Assembly: GCF_000739815.1 (NCBI RefSeq)
Contig: NZ_BBJJ01000034.1
Span: forward strand, 1-64,000
Source: Paraburkholderia mimosarum LMG 23256 = NBRC 106338
GTDB taxonomy: Bacteria > Pseudomonadota > Gammaproteobacteria > Burkholderiales > Burkholderiaceae
DNA length: 64,000 nucleotides
Direction of reading: 5' to 3'
Below, piece by piece: positions 38,111-46,314 of this stretch. The notes beneath the pieces were generated by a model, which had not been told where the DNA came from, ran no database searches, and worked only from the letters and a program-made list of their open reading frames with translations. Within the stretch, counting starts at the first letter, position 1. The number at the start of each line of letters is the position of its first letter. Both the position numbers and the translations under genes were made by a program.

Positions 38111-39405
38111 GGCGCTTCCGTGGCGGCGAGCGCTTCCTCGAGACTCGTGGTGCCGTCGCGCACGCGTGCCAGCGCCGCGTCGCGCAACGTCGCCACGCCG
38201 CTTCTACGTGCTTCGCGTGCGATCTCGTGCGCGCCGCGCCCTGCGGCGATCAGGTCGCGAATGGCCTCGGATATCGGCAAGACTTCGTGAATGCCCACGC
38301 GCCCCCGATAACCGATACCGTGGCAGGCCTCGCAGCCGCGCGCAACATACGGCTGCGTCATGTCACCGCCGCGCGCATCGTATCCCGCCGCACTCAGCGC
38401 ATCCGCCGACGCTTCGCCGCACATGCGGCACTGTGGACAGAGCCGACGAACGAGACGCTGCGCCGTGACGAGCCGGAGCGCGCCCGCCAGGTTATACGGC
38501 TCAACGCCGATGTCGATCAGCCGCGCACAGGCTGTGCTTGCGTCGTTTGTATGCACCGTCGAGAGCACGAGATGGCCGGTTTGCGCGGCCTTCACTGCCA
38601 CGCTGGCCGTTTCCTCGTCGCGAATCTCGCCGATCATGATGACGTCGGGATCCTGGCGCAGCAGCGCGCGCAGTGCCACCGCAAAGGTGAGCCCGGCCTT
38701 CTCGCGCACGTTGATCTGGTTGATGCCCGCAAGCTGTATTTCTGCGGGGTCTTCCACCGAACAGAGATTGCGCGCGATGCCGTTGAGCCGCTGCAGGAAG
38801 CAGTACAGCGAGAGCGTTTTGCCGCTGCCGGTCGGGCCCGTTACGAGCACGAGACCATGCGGCGCCCCGATCGCATCGGCAACTGTGCGTCGCTGAGCCT
38901 CGTCGAGCCCCAGGTCGGCAAGAGAGAGATTCGCAGGAAGTGCTTCGAGCCTGCGCAGCACGAGTTTCTCGCCGTGAAGCGTGGGCAGCGAATTCACGCG
39001 ATAGTCCTCGGCGGCTTGCGACGCCGGGGCGGGCGCGAGACGCAGTCTGCCATCCTGCGGAATGCGCCGCTCGGCGATGTCCATGCGCGCGAGCACCTTG
39101 ATGCGCGTGACGAACGCATCGCGCAAATGCGCAGGCGGCCTCGCCATTTCGTGCAGTACGCCGTCGATGCGCAGACGTACGCGCCAGCCGTGCTCCATCG
39201 GCTCGATGTGCAAATCGGAGGCGTTGCGCCGCGCGGCTTCGCGAAGCGTTTCCGAGAGCAGGCGAACGGCCGGTGCATCATCGGAAGGCGGTGCCGAAGC
39301 TGGCACGGGCAGGCGATGCGCCGCGCCGCCGCTCATGGCGCCTTCCGAAGTCATGGCGGCGAAGCGCTCCGGCGTGCCGTCAGCATGATAAGGACTAGAA
39401 AGCAT
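38107..39405 (-). CDS. pilB: Type IV pilus/type II secretion assembly ATPase (GspE/PilB family), short form
   Basis: 432-residue secretion ATPase. Present: ASDLHIEPMEHGWRVRLRIDG near residue 62, Walker A GPTGSGKT near 190, Asp box CSVEDPAEI near 217, Walker B PDVIMIGEIRDEETA near 257, His box STVHTNDA near 288, and a tetracysteine zinc motif (CPQCRMC ... CEACHG) near 325-365. Canonical PilB is about 560 residues; this one lacks the N-terminal MshEN/GspE-N domains, having a 45-residue Pro/Ala-rich segment instead. It is first of the pilBCD group. Sequence alone cannot decide between PilB and GspE-like function. Confidence 0.85.
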   Translation of the reverse strand: MLSSPYHADGTPERFAAMTSEGAMSGGAAHRLPVPASAPPSDDAPAVRLLSETLREAARRNASDLHIEPMEHGWRVRLRIDGVLHEMARPPAHLRDAFVTRIKVLARMDIAERRIPQDGRLRLAPAPASQAAEDYRVNSLPTLHGEKLVLRRLEALPANLSLADLGLDEAQRRTVADAIGAPHGLVLVTGPTGSGKTLSLYCFLQRLNGIARNLCSVEDPAEIQLAGINQINVREKAGLTFAVALRALLRQDPDVIMIGEIRDEETASVAVKAAQTGHLVLSTVHTNDASTACARLIDIGVEPYNLAGALRLVTAQRLVRRLCPQCRMCGEASADALSAAGYDARGGDMTQPYVARGCEACHGIGYRGRVGIHEVLPISEAIRDLIAAGRGAHEIAREARRSGVATLRDAALARVRDGTTSLEEALAATEAP

Positions 39406-39489
39406 CGAATTGCCGGCGCGAAGCCACCTCGAACAAATGATGGTTTCATCATCGCTCGCGCCGCGCTACGCCGCCACCTGGCCGAACGG

Positions 39490-40809
39490 CTAGCGTCCCG
39501 GGAGCAGCTTCTTTGCCCTTTGCAGCGTGCGCTCGCGCGGCTTCGCGCCGGGCTTGAACAGCTTGACCGTGCGCACGGCCTGGTCGTCGCTGCGCAGCAC
39601 TTCGAGCTTGACATCGCCGATCTGCAGGCACACGTCACCTTCCGGAATCTCCTGGAGAACTTCGAGAATCAACCCGTTGAGCGTCTTCGGACCGTCGGTG
39701 GGCAGCGTGATATGGAGCCAGCGATTGAGTTCGCGCAAAGGCATGCTGCCCGGCACGATGCATTCGCCTTCGTCGTTCCAGCCGCCGCGCCCGGTGCCGC
39801 TGCGCGGCATCGACGTAGTGAACTCGCCGATCAGCTCTTCGATGATGTCTTCGGGCGTCACGAGCCCTTCCATCTCGCCATATTCGTTCACGACGAGCGC
39901 GATGCGGTGACGGCTTTCCTGGAAGTATTGAAGCTGCTGGAACACCGGTGTGCCGGTGGGCACGAAATACGGCTCGGTGAGCAGTTCGCGCAAGGTCTCG
40001 CGCTCGAAGTCCTGGTTGTGCAGTGCGGCGAGCGTCTTGCGCACATGGAGCACGCCGAGCACGCGGTCGATATCGCCTTGATAGACGATCAGCTTGTTGT
40101 GATAGCAGGTTTCGAGTTGATGCAGGATCTCGTCGAGCGGCGAGTCGTAGTTGAGTGCTTCGATGCGACGGCGCGGGATCATCACGTCGTCGACGGTGAT
40201 GTTTTCCAGATCGAACAGGTTCAGCAGGATGCTGCGGTGCTTGGTGGGCATGAAGCTGCCTGACTCGAGCACGATGGTGCGAATCTCCTCGGTGGAGAGC
40301 CGCTGGTCATGCGCTTTACGCGTATTGATATGCAGCACGCGCAGGATCGTGTTGGCGAACATATTGACGAACCAGATGAGTGGCTTCGTCACACGCATGA
40401 GCGGCGCGATCAGGAGGCTCGCCGGCAGCGCGATTTTTTCCGGGAAGGTTGCGCCCACAATTTTCGGCGTGATTTCCGCGAACACGATGATGAGAAACGC
40501 GACGATGCCCGTTGCGATCGAGAGCACGAGGCTGTTGTGGCCGAACGTGTGCAGGGCGATCGAGGTCGTGAGAACCGGGATGATCGTGTTGAAGAGATTG
40601 TTGCCGATCAGGATCACCGAGAGCAGCAGGTCCGTGCGCGCGAGCAGTTTCTGCGTGGTCTTTGCGCCGAGTGCGCTTTGATTGGCGAGGTGTTTGAGCC
40701 GATGGCGATTGAGCGCCATCATCGCCGTTTCGGAGATGGAGAAGAAGCTGGAGCAGATGAGCAGGACGAAGACGGCGCAAATCTGCGCCCATAAGGGAAG
40801 GTGGTCCAC
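39490..40809 (-). CDS. CNNM/CBS-domain transporter family protein (hemolysin C/CorB-like)
   Basis: 439-residue inner-membrane protein with an N-terminal DUF21 (CNNM) domain of four helices (SSFFSISETAMMALNRHRL near residue 20; FAEITPKIVGATFPEKIAL near 108), two CBS domains (about 205-330; DDVMIPRRRIEAL and VLGVLHVRKTLAAL) and a C-terminal CorC_HlyC domain (about 350-430). Relatives are linked to magnesium or cobalt efflux; the label hemolysin is historical. The start is GTG at 40809, with no visible Shine-Dalgarno. It is 84 bases upstream of pilB on the same strand. Confidence 0.88.
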   Translation of the reverse strand: MDHLPLWAQICAVFVLLICSSFFSISETAMMALNRHRLKHLANQSALGAKTTQKLLARTDLLLSVILIGNNLFNTIIPVLTTSIALHTFGHNSLVLSIATGIVAFLIIVFAEITPKIVGATFPEKIALPASLLIAPLMRVTKPLIWFVNMFANTILRVLHINTRKAHDQRLSTEEIRTIVLESGSFMPTKHRSILLNLFDLENITVDDVMIPRRRIEALNYDSPLDEILHQLETCYHNKLIVYQGDIDRVLGVLHVRKTLAALHNQDFERETLRELLTEPYFVPTGTPVFQQLQYFQESRHRIALVVNEYGEMEGLVTPEDIIEELIGEFTTSMPRSGTGRGGWNDEGECIVPGSMPLRELNRWLHITLPTDGPKTLNGLILEVLQEIPEGDVCLQIGDVKLEVLRSDDQAVRTVKLFKPGAKPRERTLQRAKKLLPGR

Positions 40810-40841
40810 GCGTCGAGAAAGGGAGGGGAGCGGATGGGGAA

Positions 40842-40870
40842 ACTATAACAGAGGGGTACCGCAGTTCCAG
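40842..40870 (-). promoter_or_regulatory. Putative promoter of the CNNM/CBS transporter gene
   Basis: Minus-strand TATAGT (40842-40847) with CTGGAA 17 bases upstream (40865-40870). The start point would fall near 40835, giving a leader of about 25 bases without a Shine-Dalgarno. Confidence 0.4.
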
Positions 40871-40970
40871 CGCAGTTCCGGGACCACTGGCCGAACGGAT
40901 GAGCCCGTTGATCGCGTTGATCGTTCCGCGCGCGTGGCCCGCCGCGGGCGCATGCAAGGAGGTGCAGGCG

Positions 40971-41003
40971 AAAAAAAACCGCGCAATGCATGCGCGGTTT
41001 TTC
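40971..41003 (-). terminator. Terminator of tRNA-Pro
   Basis: AACCGCGC and GCGCGGTT arms around an AATGCAT loop, with eight A residues at 40971-40978 that read as a U-tract on the minus strand, 9 bases past the tRNA end. Confidence 0.85.
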
Positions 41004-41011
41004 TGAAATTC

Positions 41012-41088
41012 TGGTCGGGGTGAGAGGATTCGAACCTCCGGCCTCTACGTCCCGAACGTAGCGCTCTACCAGGCTAAGCTACACCCCG
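41012..41088 (-). tRNA. tRNA-Pro (anticodon CGG)
   Basis: 77-nt tRNA including an encoded CCA. On the minus strand it begins CGGGGTGTAGC, has the D arm with AGCCTGGTA, anticodon stem CTACG/CGTAG with the loop TTCGGGA (anticodon CGG), the T arm GGTTCGAATCC, and the acceptor partner CACCCCG followed by ACCA. All four stems pair. It decodes CCG, the favoured proline codon in this GC-rich genome. Confidence 0.96.
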
Positions 41089-41111
41089 AATTTGCTGCAG
41101 TTTCCTACTAG

Positions 41112-41139
41112 ACTCTACGGCCCGCTTTGTCTTGTTCAA
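41112..41139 (-). promoter_or_regulatory. Promoter of tRNA-Pro
   Basis: Minus-strand TTGAAC (41134-41139), a 16-bp spacer and TAGAGT (41112-41117); transcription would start near 41105, about 17 bases before the tRNA. The -35 overlaps the stop codon of the upstream polyprenyl synthase gene. Confidence 0.5.
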
Positions 41140-42128
41140 GACTGGCGCGTCGTCGAGTAAGAACATAATTCTAGCAGGCTATCTTTGTAAATGGAAGGGG
41201 GGAACGCCGAAATTGCAGCGGCGGCGGCCTGTGCCTCGGCGCGCGCGCATTGCAGCGTGTGCTCGAGCGCGCCCGAGCGCGTGATGGCCGCGAAGATTTC
41301 GTCGAAGCGCGTCGTGCCGCCTTGCTCGATCGCTTCGCGCGCGAGCGCCGCTTCCGCCGCGGTGCCGTGCTCGATCAGCCAGATGAGCGGCAACGTGGGC
41401 TTGCCTTCACGCAGATCGTCACCGGCGTTCTTGCCCATCGATTCGGGCGTGCCCGTATAGTCGAGCCAGTCGTCCATGATCTGGAACGCCGTGCCGATGC
41501 GCCGACCGTACTCGGCCGCCGCTTCCTCGGTGCGCGTATCCGCTCCCGACAGCACGGCGCCGAGCTGCGCCGCGGCTTCGAAAAGCTTGGCGGTCTTGTA
41601 GCGGATCACCTGCATGTAGCGGTCGGTGTCCACGTCGGCGTCGTGCATGTTGAGGAGCTGCAGGACTTCGCCTTCGGAGATGATCGTCGTGGCCGCCGAG
41701 AGAATTTCCATCACGCGCATCTTGCCGACGCCCACCATCATCTCGAACGAGCGCGAATACAGGTAATCGCCCACCAGCACGCTCGCGGCGTTGCCGAACA
41801 GCGCATTCGCTGTCTGACGGCCGCGGCGCAGGTCCGATTCGTCCACGACGTCGTCGTGCAGCAGCGTGGCCGTGTGAATGAACTCGACGACCGCCGCGAG
41901 CACATGGCGTTGCGTGCCGCGATCGCCGAGCGCGCCTGCCACGAGCAGCAGGAGTGCCGGACGCAGCCGCTTGCCGCCCGCGCCGATGATGTACTCGGAG
42001 ATCTGGTTGATCAGCATCACCTCGGACGCCAGGCTCTGCCGGATGACACGATTCACCTGCTCCATGTCGCTGACGATGGGGGCTAGCAGGGTGGCTGCGC
42101 TCGGGGATGGGGTGGCGGTGGACGGCAT
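41136..42128 (-). CDS. ispB: Polyprenyl (octaprenyl-type) diphosphate synthase
   Basis: 330-residue all-trans prenyl transferase that builds the isoprenoid side chain of ubiquinone. The two aspartate-rich motifs are LLHDDVVDESDLRRG near residue 91 and FQIMDDWLDYTG near 217, with GGKRLRPALLLL near 51 and GDYLYSRSF near 119. The small residue pattern before the first DDxxD implies a long product, but chain length (C40 or other) is inferred. Divergent from rplU, the same arrangement as ispB-rplU in Escherichia coli. Confidence 0.92.
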   Translation of the reverse strand: MPSTATPSPSAATLLAPIVSDMEQVNRVIRQSLASEVMLINQISEYIIGAGGKRLRPALLLLVAGALGDRGTQRHVLAAVVEFIHTATLLHDDVVDESDLRRGRQTANALFGNAASVLVGDYLYSRSFEMMVGVGKMRVMEILSAATTIISEGEVLQLLNMHDADVDTDRYMQVIRYKTAKLFEAAAQLGAVLSGADTRTEEAAAEYGRRIGTAFQIMDDWLDYTGTPESMGKNAGDDLREGKPTLPLIWLIEHGTAAEAALAREAIEQGGTTRFDEIFAAITRSGALEHTLQCARAEAQAAAAAISAFPPSIYKDSLLELCSYSTTRQS

Positions 42129-42154
42129 GATGGCAAATATGGGTAGTGCCGCGG

Positions 42155-42160
42155 ATTATA
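42155..42160 (-). promoter_or_regulatory. -10 element of a possible ispB promoter
   Basis: A perfect TATAAT on the minus strand 27-32 bases before the ispB start. No convincing -35 lies at 16-18 bases. Confidence 0.4.
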
Positions 42161-42328
42161 AGGCGAATCGACCGCATGCCGGACGCTCCCCTGCTGTTCG
42201 GGTGATGGCTCCCTCTATTTTGCCGCTGCCCGCCAGGGTGCATGCGTGCTGGCGCTATGCTGCGCGGATGACGTGTGACGCCGGTCTGACAGCATTTGCG
42301 GCGCCCGGGCGACGAACTAGCATTGGCT

Positions 42329-42357
42329 TTGACCTCGCAGCTAACTCTATGTATAAT
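42329..42357 (+). promoter_or_regulatory. Promoter of rplU-rpmA
   Basis: TTGACC (42329-42334), a 17-bp spacer and consensus TATAAT (42352-42357): a strong sigma70 promoter, as expected for ribosomal protein genes. The leader to rplU is about 48 bases. Confidence 0.85.
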
Positions 42358-42411
42358 CGAGGGTTTCCGAGCGCGCAGTGTGTTCGGAATTACTGAAGAG
42401 TGAGGTTCTCA

Positions 42412-42723
42412 ATGTACGCGGTCATAAAAACCGGCGGCAAGCAGTACAAGGTTGCCGTTGGCGAAAAACTTAAAGTAGAACAGATACCGGCTGACATTGA
42501 CGCAGAAATCACGCTCGACCAGGTTCTCGCAGTGGGCGAAGGCGAATCGATTAAATTCGGTACGCCGCTGGTCAGTGGGGCTTCCGTCAAGGCCACCGTT
42601 GTGTCGCAAGGCCGACACGCCAAAGTGACGATCTTCAAGATGCGTCGCCGGAAGCACTACCAGAAGCATGGCGGCCACCGCCAGAACTACACCGAACTGC
42701 GCATCGACGCGATCAACGCGTAA
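42412..42723 (+). CDS. rplU: 50S ribosomal protein L21
   Basis: 103-residue ribosomal protein of the large subunit that contacts 23S rRNA and L20. The N-terminus MYAVIKTGGKQYKV and the basic KMRRRKHYQKHGGHRQ stretch near residue 75 are diagnostic. ATG at 42412 follows a GAGTGAGG Shine-Dalgarno; an in-frame start at 42400 is not conserved. It is followed after 26 bases by rpmA. Confidence 0.97.
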   Translation: MYAVIKTGGKQYKVAVGEKLKVEQIPADIDAEITLDQVLAVGEGESIKFGTPLVSGASVKATVVSQGRHAKVTIFKMRRRKHYQKHGGHRQNYTELRIDAINA

Positions 42724-42749
42724 GCGCACGCAGGTAAAGGAGCAAACAA

Positions 42750-43016
42750 ATGGCACACAAAAAGGCAGGCGGGTCGTCACGTAACGGCCGCGACTCAGAG
42801 TCGAAACGACTTGGCGTGAAGGTGTTCGGTGGCCAGGCAATCCTCGCAGGCGGCATCATCGTTCGCCAGCGCGGCACGCGCATGCACCCGGGCCTGAACG
42901 TCGGCATCGGCAAGGACCACACGCTGTACGCGCTGGTCGACGGCCACGTCTCGTTCACGATCAAGGGCGCAGCCAACAAGCAACTGGTCAACGTCGTCCC
43001 GGCAGCAGCGGCCTGA
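42750..43016 (+). CDS. rpmA: 50S ribosomal protein L27
   Basis: 88-residue large-subunit protein whose N-terminus reaches the peptidyl transferase centre. MAHKKAGGSSRNGRDSESKRL is the canonical N-terminus, with no cleavable extension of the Firmicutes kind. GTRMHPGLNVGIGKDHTLY near residue 42 is conserved. A strong AAAGGAG precedes the ATG. The rplU-rpmA-obgE order is widely conserved. Confidence 0.97.
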   Translation: MAHKKAGGSSRNGRDSESKRLGVKVFGGQAILAGGIIVRQRGTRMHPGLNVGIGKDHTLYALVDGHVSFTIKGAANKQLVNVVPAAAA

Positions 43017-43072
43017 GCCGCCAGGCTTTAGACCGCTCGCGAGCGGGCTTAAACGCGACGCGACGCAAGAAG

Positions 43073-43100
43073 GGCCCCGCGAAGTTTGCGGGGCCTTTTT
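43073..43100 (+). terminator. Terminator after rpmA
   Basis: A perfect 8-bp stem, GGCCCCGC (43073-43080) with GCGGGGCC (43088-43095), then T5. It would reduce read-through into obgE. An additional CGCTCGCGAGCG palindrome lies at about 43034-43045. Confidence 0.85.
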
Positions 43101-43218
43101 GTTTATCTTGAATCTTTCAGGGTCCGGTTCGGGCTCCGGGCGTCGTCAGCCGTTCGGCCAGGTTGGCCAGTTCGGCCGGGGCGGGCAAAATACCGACATA
43201 CACGGGACGGAGTAACGC

Positions 43219-44322
43219 ATGAAGTTCATTGACGAAGCGAAGATCGAAGTCATCGCCGGCGATGGGGGCGATGGCAGCGCGTCGATGCGACGCGAGAAGT
43301 TCGTCCCCTTCGGCGGCCCGGACGGCGGCGACGGCGGGCGCGGCGGCAGCGTCTACGCGCTGGCCGACCGCAACATCAACACCCTCATCGACTACCGCTA
43401 CACGAAGAAGCACCAGGCGCGTAACGGTGAAAACGGCCGCGGCTCGGACTGTTACGGCAAGGGCGGCGACGACATCGTGCTGCGCATGCCGGTGGGCACG
43501 GTCATCACCGACCTGGACACGGGCGAGCTGATCGCCGACCTGACCGAGCACGAGCAGCAGGTCATGGTCGCGAAGGGCGGCGCGGGCGGCCTCGGCAACC
43601 TGCATTTCAAGTCGTCCACGAACCGCGCGCCGCGCCAGAAGACCGATGGCAAGCCCGGCGAGCGCCGCATGCTCAAGCTCGAGCTGAAAGTGCTGGCCGA
43701 CGTCGGCCTGCTCGGCATGCCGAACGCGGGAAAGTCCACGTTCATCGCCTCGGTGTCGAACGCGAAGCCCAAGATCGCCGATTATCCGTTCACGACGCTC
43801 GCGCCGAATCTCGGCGTGGTGCGCGTCGGGCCGAGCAAGAGCTTCGTGATCGCCGACATTCCGGGCCTGATCGAAGGCGCCGCGGAAGGCGCAGGGCTGG
43901 GTCACCAATTCCTGCGCCATCTGCAGCGCACCAACCTGCTGCTGCATCTGGTCGATCTTGCGCCGTTCGACGAAACCGTCGATCCCGTCGCGGAGGCGAA
44001 GGCGATCGTCGGCGAGCTGCGCAAGTACGACGAGACGCTCTATCAGAAGCCGCGCTGGCTCGTACTGAACAAGCTCGACATGGTGCCGGAAGACGAGCGT
44101 GCCGAACGCATTGCCGACTTCGTGAAGCGTTTCGAGTGGGACGGCCCCGTGTTCGAGATTTCGGCACTCACGGGCCAAGGCTGCGAGAACCTGTGCTACG
44201 CGGTGTTCGACTACGTCTCGGCGCACTCGGACGCGCGCCGCGCGGCCGAAGCGGAAGACCTCGCTTCCGACGTGCGCTTCCGTGAAGGACCAGGCGCGAA
44301 CGCCGGGCAGCCGCAGGAGTAA
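43219..44322 (+). CDS. obgE: GTPase ObgE/CgtA
   Basis: 367-residue ribosome-assembly GTPase that also links growth to the stringent response. The glycine-rich N-terminal Obg domain (GGDGGRGGSVYALAD, residues 1-158) precedes the G domain: G1 GMPNAGKSTF near 167, switch region FTTLAPNLGVV near 191, G3 DIPGLIEGAAEG near 213, G4 NKLD near 283 and SALTGQG near 314. The C-terminal tail is short and acidic to Gly-rich. It follows the rplU-rpmA terminator, so it may have a separate promoter. Confidence 0.96.
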   Translation: MKFIDEAKIEVIAGDGGDGSASMRREKFVPFGGPDGGDGGRGGSVYALADRNINTLIDYRYTKKHQARNGENGRGSDCYGKGGDDIVLRMPVGTVITDLDTGELIADLTEHEQQVMVAKGGAGGLGNLHFKSSTNRAPRQKTDGKPGERRMLKLELKVLADVGLLGMPNAGKSTFIASVSNAKPKIADYPFTTLAPNLGVVRVGPSKSFVIADIPGLIEGAAEGAGLGHQFLRHLQRTNLLLHLVDLAPFDETVDPVAEAKAIVGELRKYDETLYQKPRWLVLNKLDMVPEDERAERIADFVKRFEWDGPVFEISALTGQGCENLCYAVFDYVSAHSDARRAAEAEDLASDVRFREGPGANAGQPQE

Positions 44323-44407
44323 TGCGCCGCACGGTCCGGCGCGCGAGCCGCGCCGGCCGCGCCAAGGAAGCTTCACGCGTCATCAGTCATTTGGGAGACC
44401 GCGCAGT

Positions 44408-45526
44408 ATGCGTTCCGTCATCGCCGATTCGCGGCGTCTGGTAGTGAAAGTCGGCTCGAGCCTCGTCACCAACGACGGGCGCGGGCTCGATCATGCGGCA
44501 ATCGGCCGCTGGGCCGCGCAGATCGCGGCGCTGCGTGAGCAGGGCAAGGAAGTCGTGCTCGTGAGTTCGGGTGCGATCGCCGAAGGGATGCAGCGCCTTG
44601 GCTGGACGAAGCGCCCGCGCGAGATCGACGAGCTCCAGGCCGCCGCGGCGGTCGGGCAGATGGGCCTCGCGCAGGTGTACGAGAGCCGCTTTGCCGAGCA
44701 CGACATTCGCACCGCGCAGATCCTGCTCACGCACGCCGATCTGGCCGATCGCGAACGGTATCTGAATGCGCGCTCCACGCTCCTGACGTTGCTGCGCCTG
44801 GGCGTCGTCCCGATCATCAACGAGAACGACACCGTGGTCACCGACGAAATCAAGTTCGGCGACAACGACACGCTTGGTGCGCTCGTCGCGAACCTGATCG
44901 AAGGCGATGCGCTCATCATCCTCACTGATCAAACCGGGCTTTACACGGCCGATCCGCGCAAGGATCCCGCGGCGACGCTCGTGCGGGAGGCCGACGCCGG
45001 CAAGCCGGAGCTCGAGGCAATGGCGGGCGGCGCGGGGTCGAGCATCGGTCGCGGCGGCATGCTCACCAAGATCCTCGCGGCCAAGCGCGCCGCGCATAGC
45101 GGCGCGAACACGGTGATCGCGAGCGGCCGTGAAGCGCAAGTGCTCGTGCGGCTGGCTTCCGGCGAGGCGATCGGCACGCAGCTCATCGCACGCACGGCGC
45201 GCATGGCGGCGCGCAAGCAGTGGATGGCCGACCACCTGCAGGTGCGCGGACATGTGGTCATCGACGACGGCGCCGTCCAGAAGCTCACCGCTGACGGCAA
45301 GAGCCTGCTCCCGATCGGCGTGACCGGCGTCCAGGGCGCATTCGCGAGAGGCGAGGTGATCGCGTGCCTGAACGGCGCGGGCGTGGAAGTGGCGCGGGGG
45401 CTCACCAATTACAGCAGCGCGGAAACGAAGCTCATCCAGCGTCATCCGAGCGGCGACATCGAGAGCATCCTCGGCTATATGCTCGAGCCCGAACTCATCC
45501 ACCGCGACAATCTCGTGCTCGTCTGA
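44408..45526 (+). CDS. proB: Glutamate 5-kinase
   Basis: 372-residue enzyme for the first step of proline synthesis, phosphorylating L-glutamate. An amino-acid kinase domain (LVVKVGSSLVTNDG near residue 12; SSGAIAEGMQRLGW near 54; NENDTVV near 138; ILTDQTGLYTADPR near 175; GRGGMLTKILAAK near 216) is followed by a C-terminal PUA domain (about 285-360), the long form usual in proteobacteria. The frame opens at 44282 but the conserved N-terminus begins at 44408. Feedback inhibition by proline is known for the family. A terminator follows. Confidence 0.95.
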   Translation: MRSVIADSRRLVVKVGSSLVTNDGRGLDHAAIGRWAAQIAALREQGKEVVLVSSGAIAEGMQRLGWTKRPREIDELQAAAAVGQMGLAQVYESRFAEHDIRTAQILLTHADLADRERYLNARSTLLTLLRLGVVPIINENDTVVTDEIKFGDNDTLGALVANLIEGDALIILTDQTGLYTADPRKDPAATLVREADAGKPELEAMAGGAGSSIGRGGMLTKILAAKRAAHSGANTVIASGREAQVLVRLASGEAIGTQLIARTARMAARKQWMADHLQVRGHVVIDDGAVQKLTADGKSLLPIGVTGVQGAFARGEVIACLNGAGVEVARGLTNYSSAETKLIQRHPSGDIESILGYMLEPELIHRDNLVLV

Positions 45527-45549
45527 GCGCCAGTCTTCGGCGCGCATCG

Positions 45550-45597
45550 CAAAAAGCAGAAAGCCGCTGTGCCTCAGGGCAACAGCGGCTTCTTTTT
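45550..45597. terminator. Bidirectional terminator between proB and the CNP1-like gene
   Basis: Arms AAGCCGCTGT (45561-45570) and ACAGCGGCTT (45582-45591) flank a loop that itself contains GCC/GGC, with A5 on the left and T5 on the right. Confidence 0.85.
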
Positions 45598-45627
45598 ATG
45601 CGGATGCAGCCTGCAATGGCGTGTCGC

Positions 45628-46197
45628 TTATCGCACCAGCGTCGACTGCGTCCGGCCGTAGCGCAGGTTCTCGATGATGGCCGGCGCCTTGGCGACCGGC
45701 ATCTTGTTCGCGCAGAAGTAGTCCTGATAAAGCCTCGACCGGTACGCATTGAGCGTGCCGTTCTCGATGCGCGACCAGTTGTTCGCGACGGTCTGGTCCC
45801 AGCCGTTGTGATCGGCGTCGAGGCTCGCGTAGAGGCGCCACTCGTAGGTGTCGCAGCGAATCCCTTCGTAGTTCACATTACGCGCGCCCGACGGGCTCGT
45901 GATGACGATCGTGTAGCGCACGACGCCGTCCGTTCCGACCGTGAGCGAAGCGGGATCGACGGCGAATTTGAGCGGCGAGTTGTTGGAAACGTCGAACGGC
46001 AACAGTTTCGCGTCGGCCTGCGGCAGCGTCGGCAAGCCTTCGAGCTTGTTCTCCTGCCATTCGCCCTTGCGGTCAAGCAGATAGACGAACGCGCTATCGT
46101 CCTTGTTCGTGGGACCTGAACTGGAGCATGCCGCCAGTCCTGACACAAGCAGCACACCGCCTGCGGCGCATGCCGCAGCAAGAGCAAATCGTTTCAA
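45628..46197 (-). CDS. CNP1-like family lipoprotein
   Basis: 189-residue predicted lipoprotein. The signal peptide ends in a lipobox LAAC with Cys near residue 24, followed by a Ser/Gly tether. The rest resembles the CNP1-like family, first named from Neisseria (cryptic protein), with GEWQENKLEGLPTLPQ near 46 and YEGIRCDTYEWRLYAS near 110. The function is unknown; it is presumably anchored in the outer or inner membrane. It is downstream of rppH on the same strand. Confidence 0.8.
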   Translation of the reverse strand: MKRFALAAACAAGGVLLVSGLAACSSSGPTNKDDSAFVYLLDRKGEWQENKLEGLPTLPQADAKLLPFDVSNNSPLKFAVDPASLTVGTDGVVRYTIVITSPSGARNVNYEGIRCDTYEWRLYASLDADHNGWDQTVANNWSRIENGTLNAYRSRLYQDYFCANKMPVAKAPAIIENLRYGRTQSTLVR

Positions 46198-46251
46198 ATT
46201 GGTTTTCCTCGAAGCACGGCGCCCGTCACGAACGAACTGCGCCGCGAATGC

Positions 46252-46295
46252 GAACCGGCGGGGCCAGGCGCATGGCGCGCCGGCCCCGCCGGTTC
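46252..46295. repeat. 14-bp perfect inverted repeat between rppH and the CNP1-like gene
   Basis: GAACCGGCGGGGCC (46252-46265) and GGCCCCGCCGGTTC (46282-46295) pair perfectly; the 16-base loop contains further GGCGC/GCGCC complementarity. There is no T-run on the minus strand. It could be the rppH terminator or an mRNA-stabilising stem in a shared transcript. Confidence 0.65.
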
Positions 46296-46314
46296 GGGCG
46301 TTCTTTGCGTAGGC

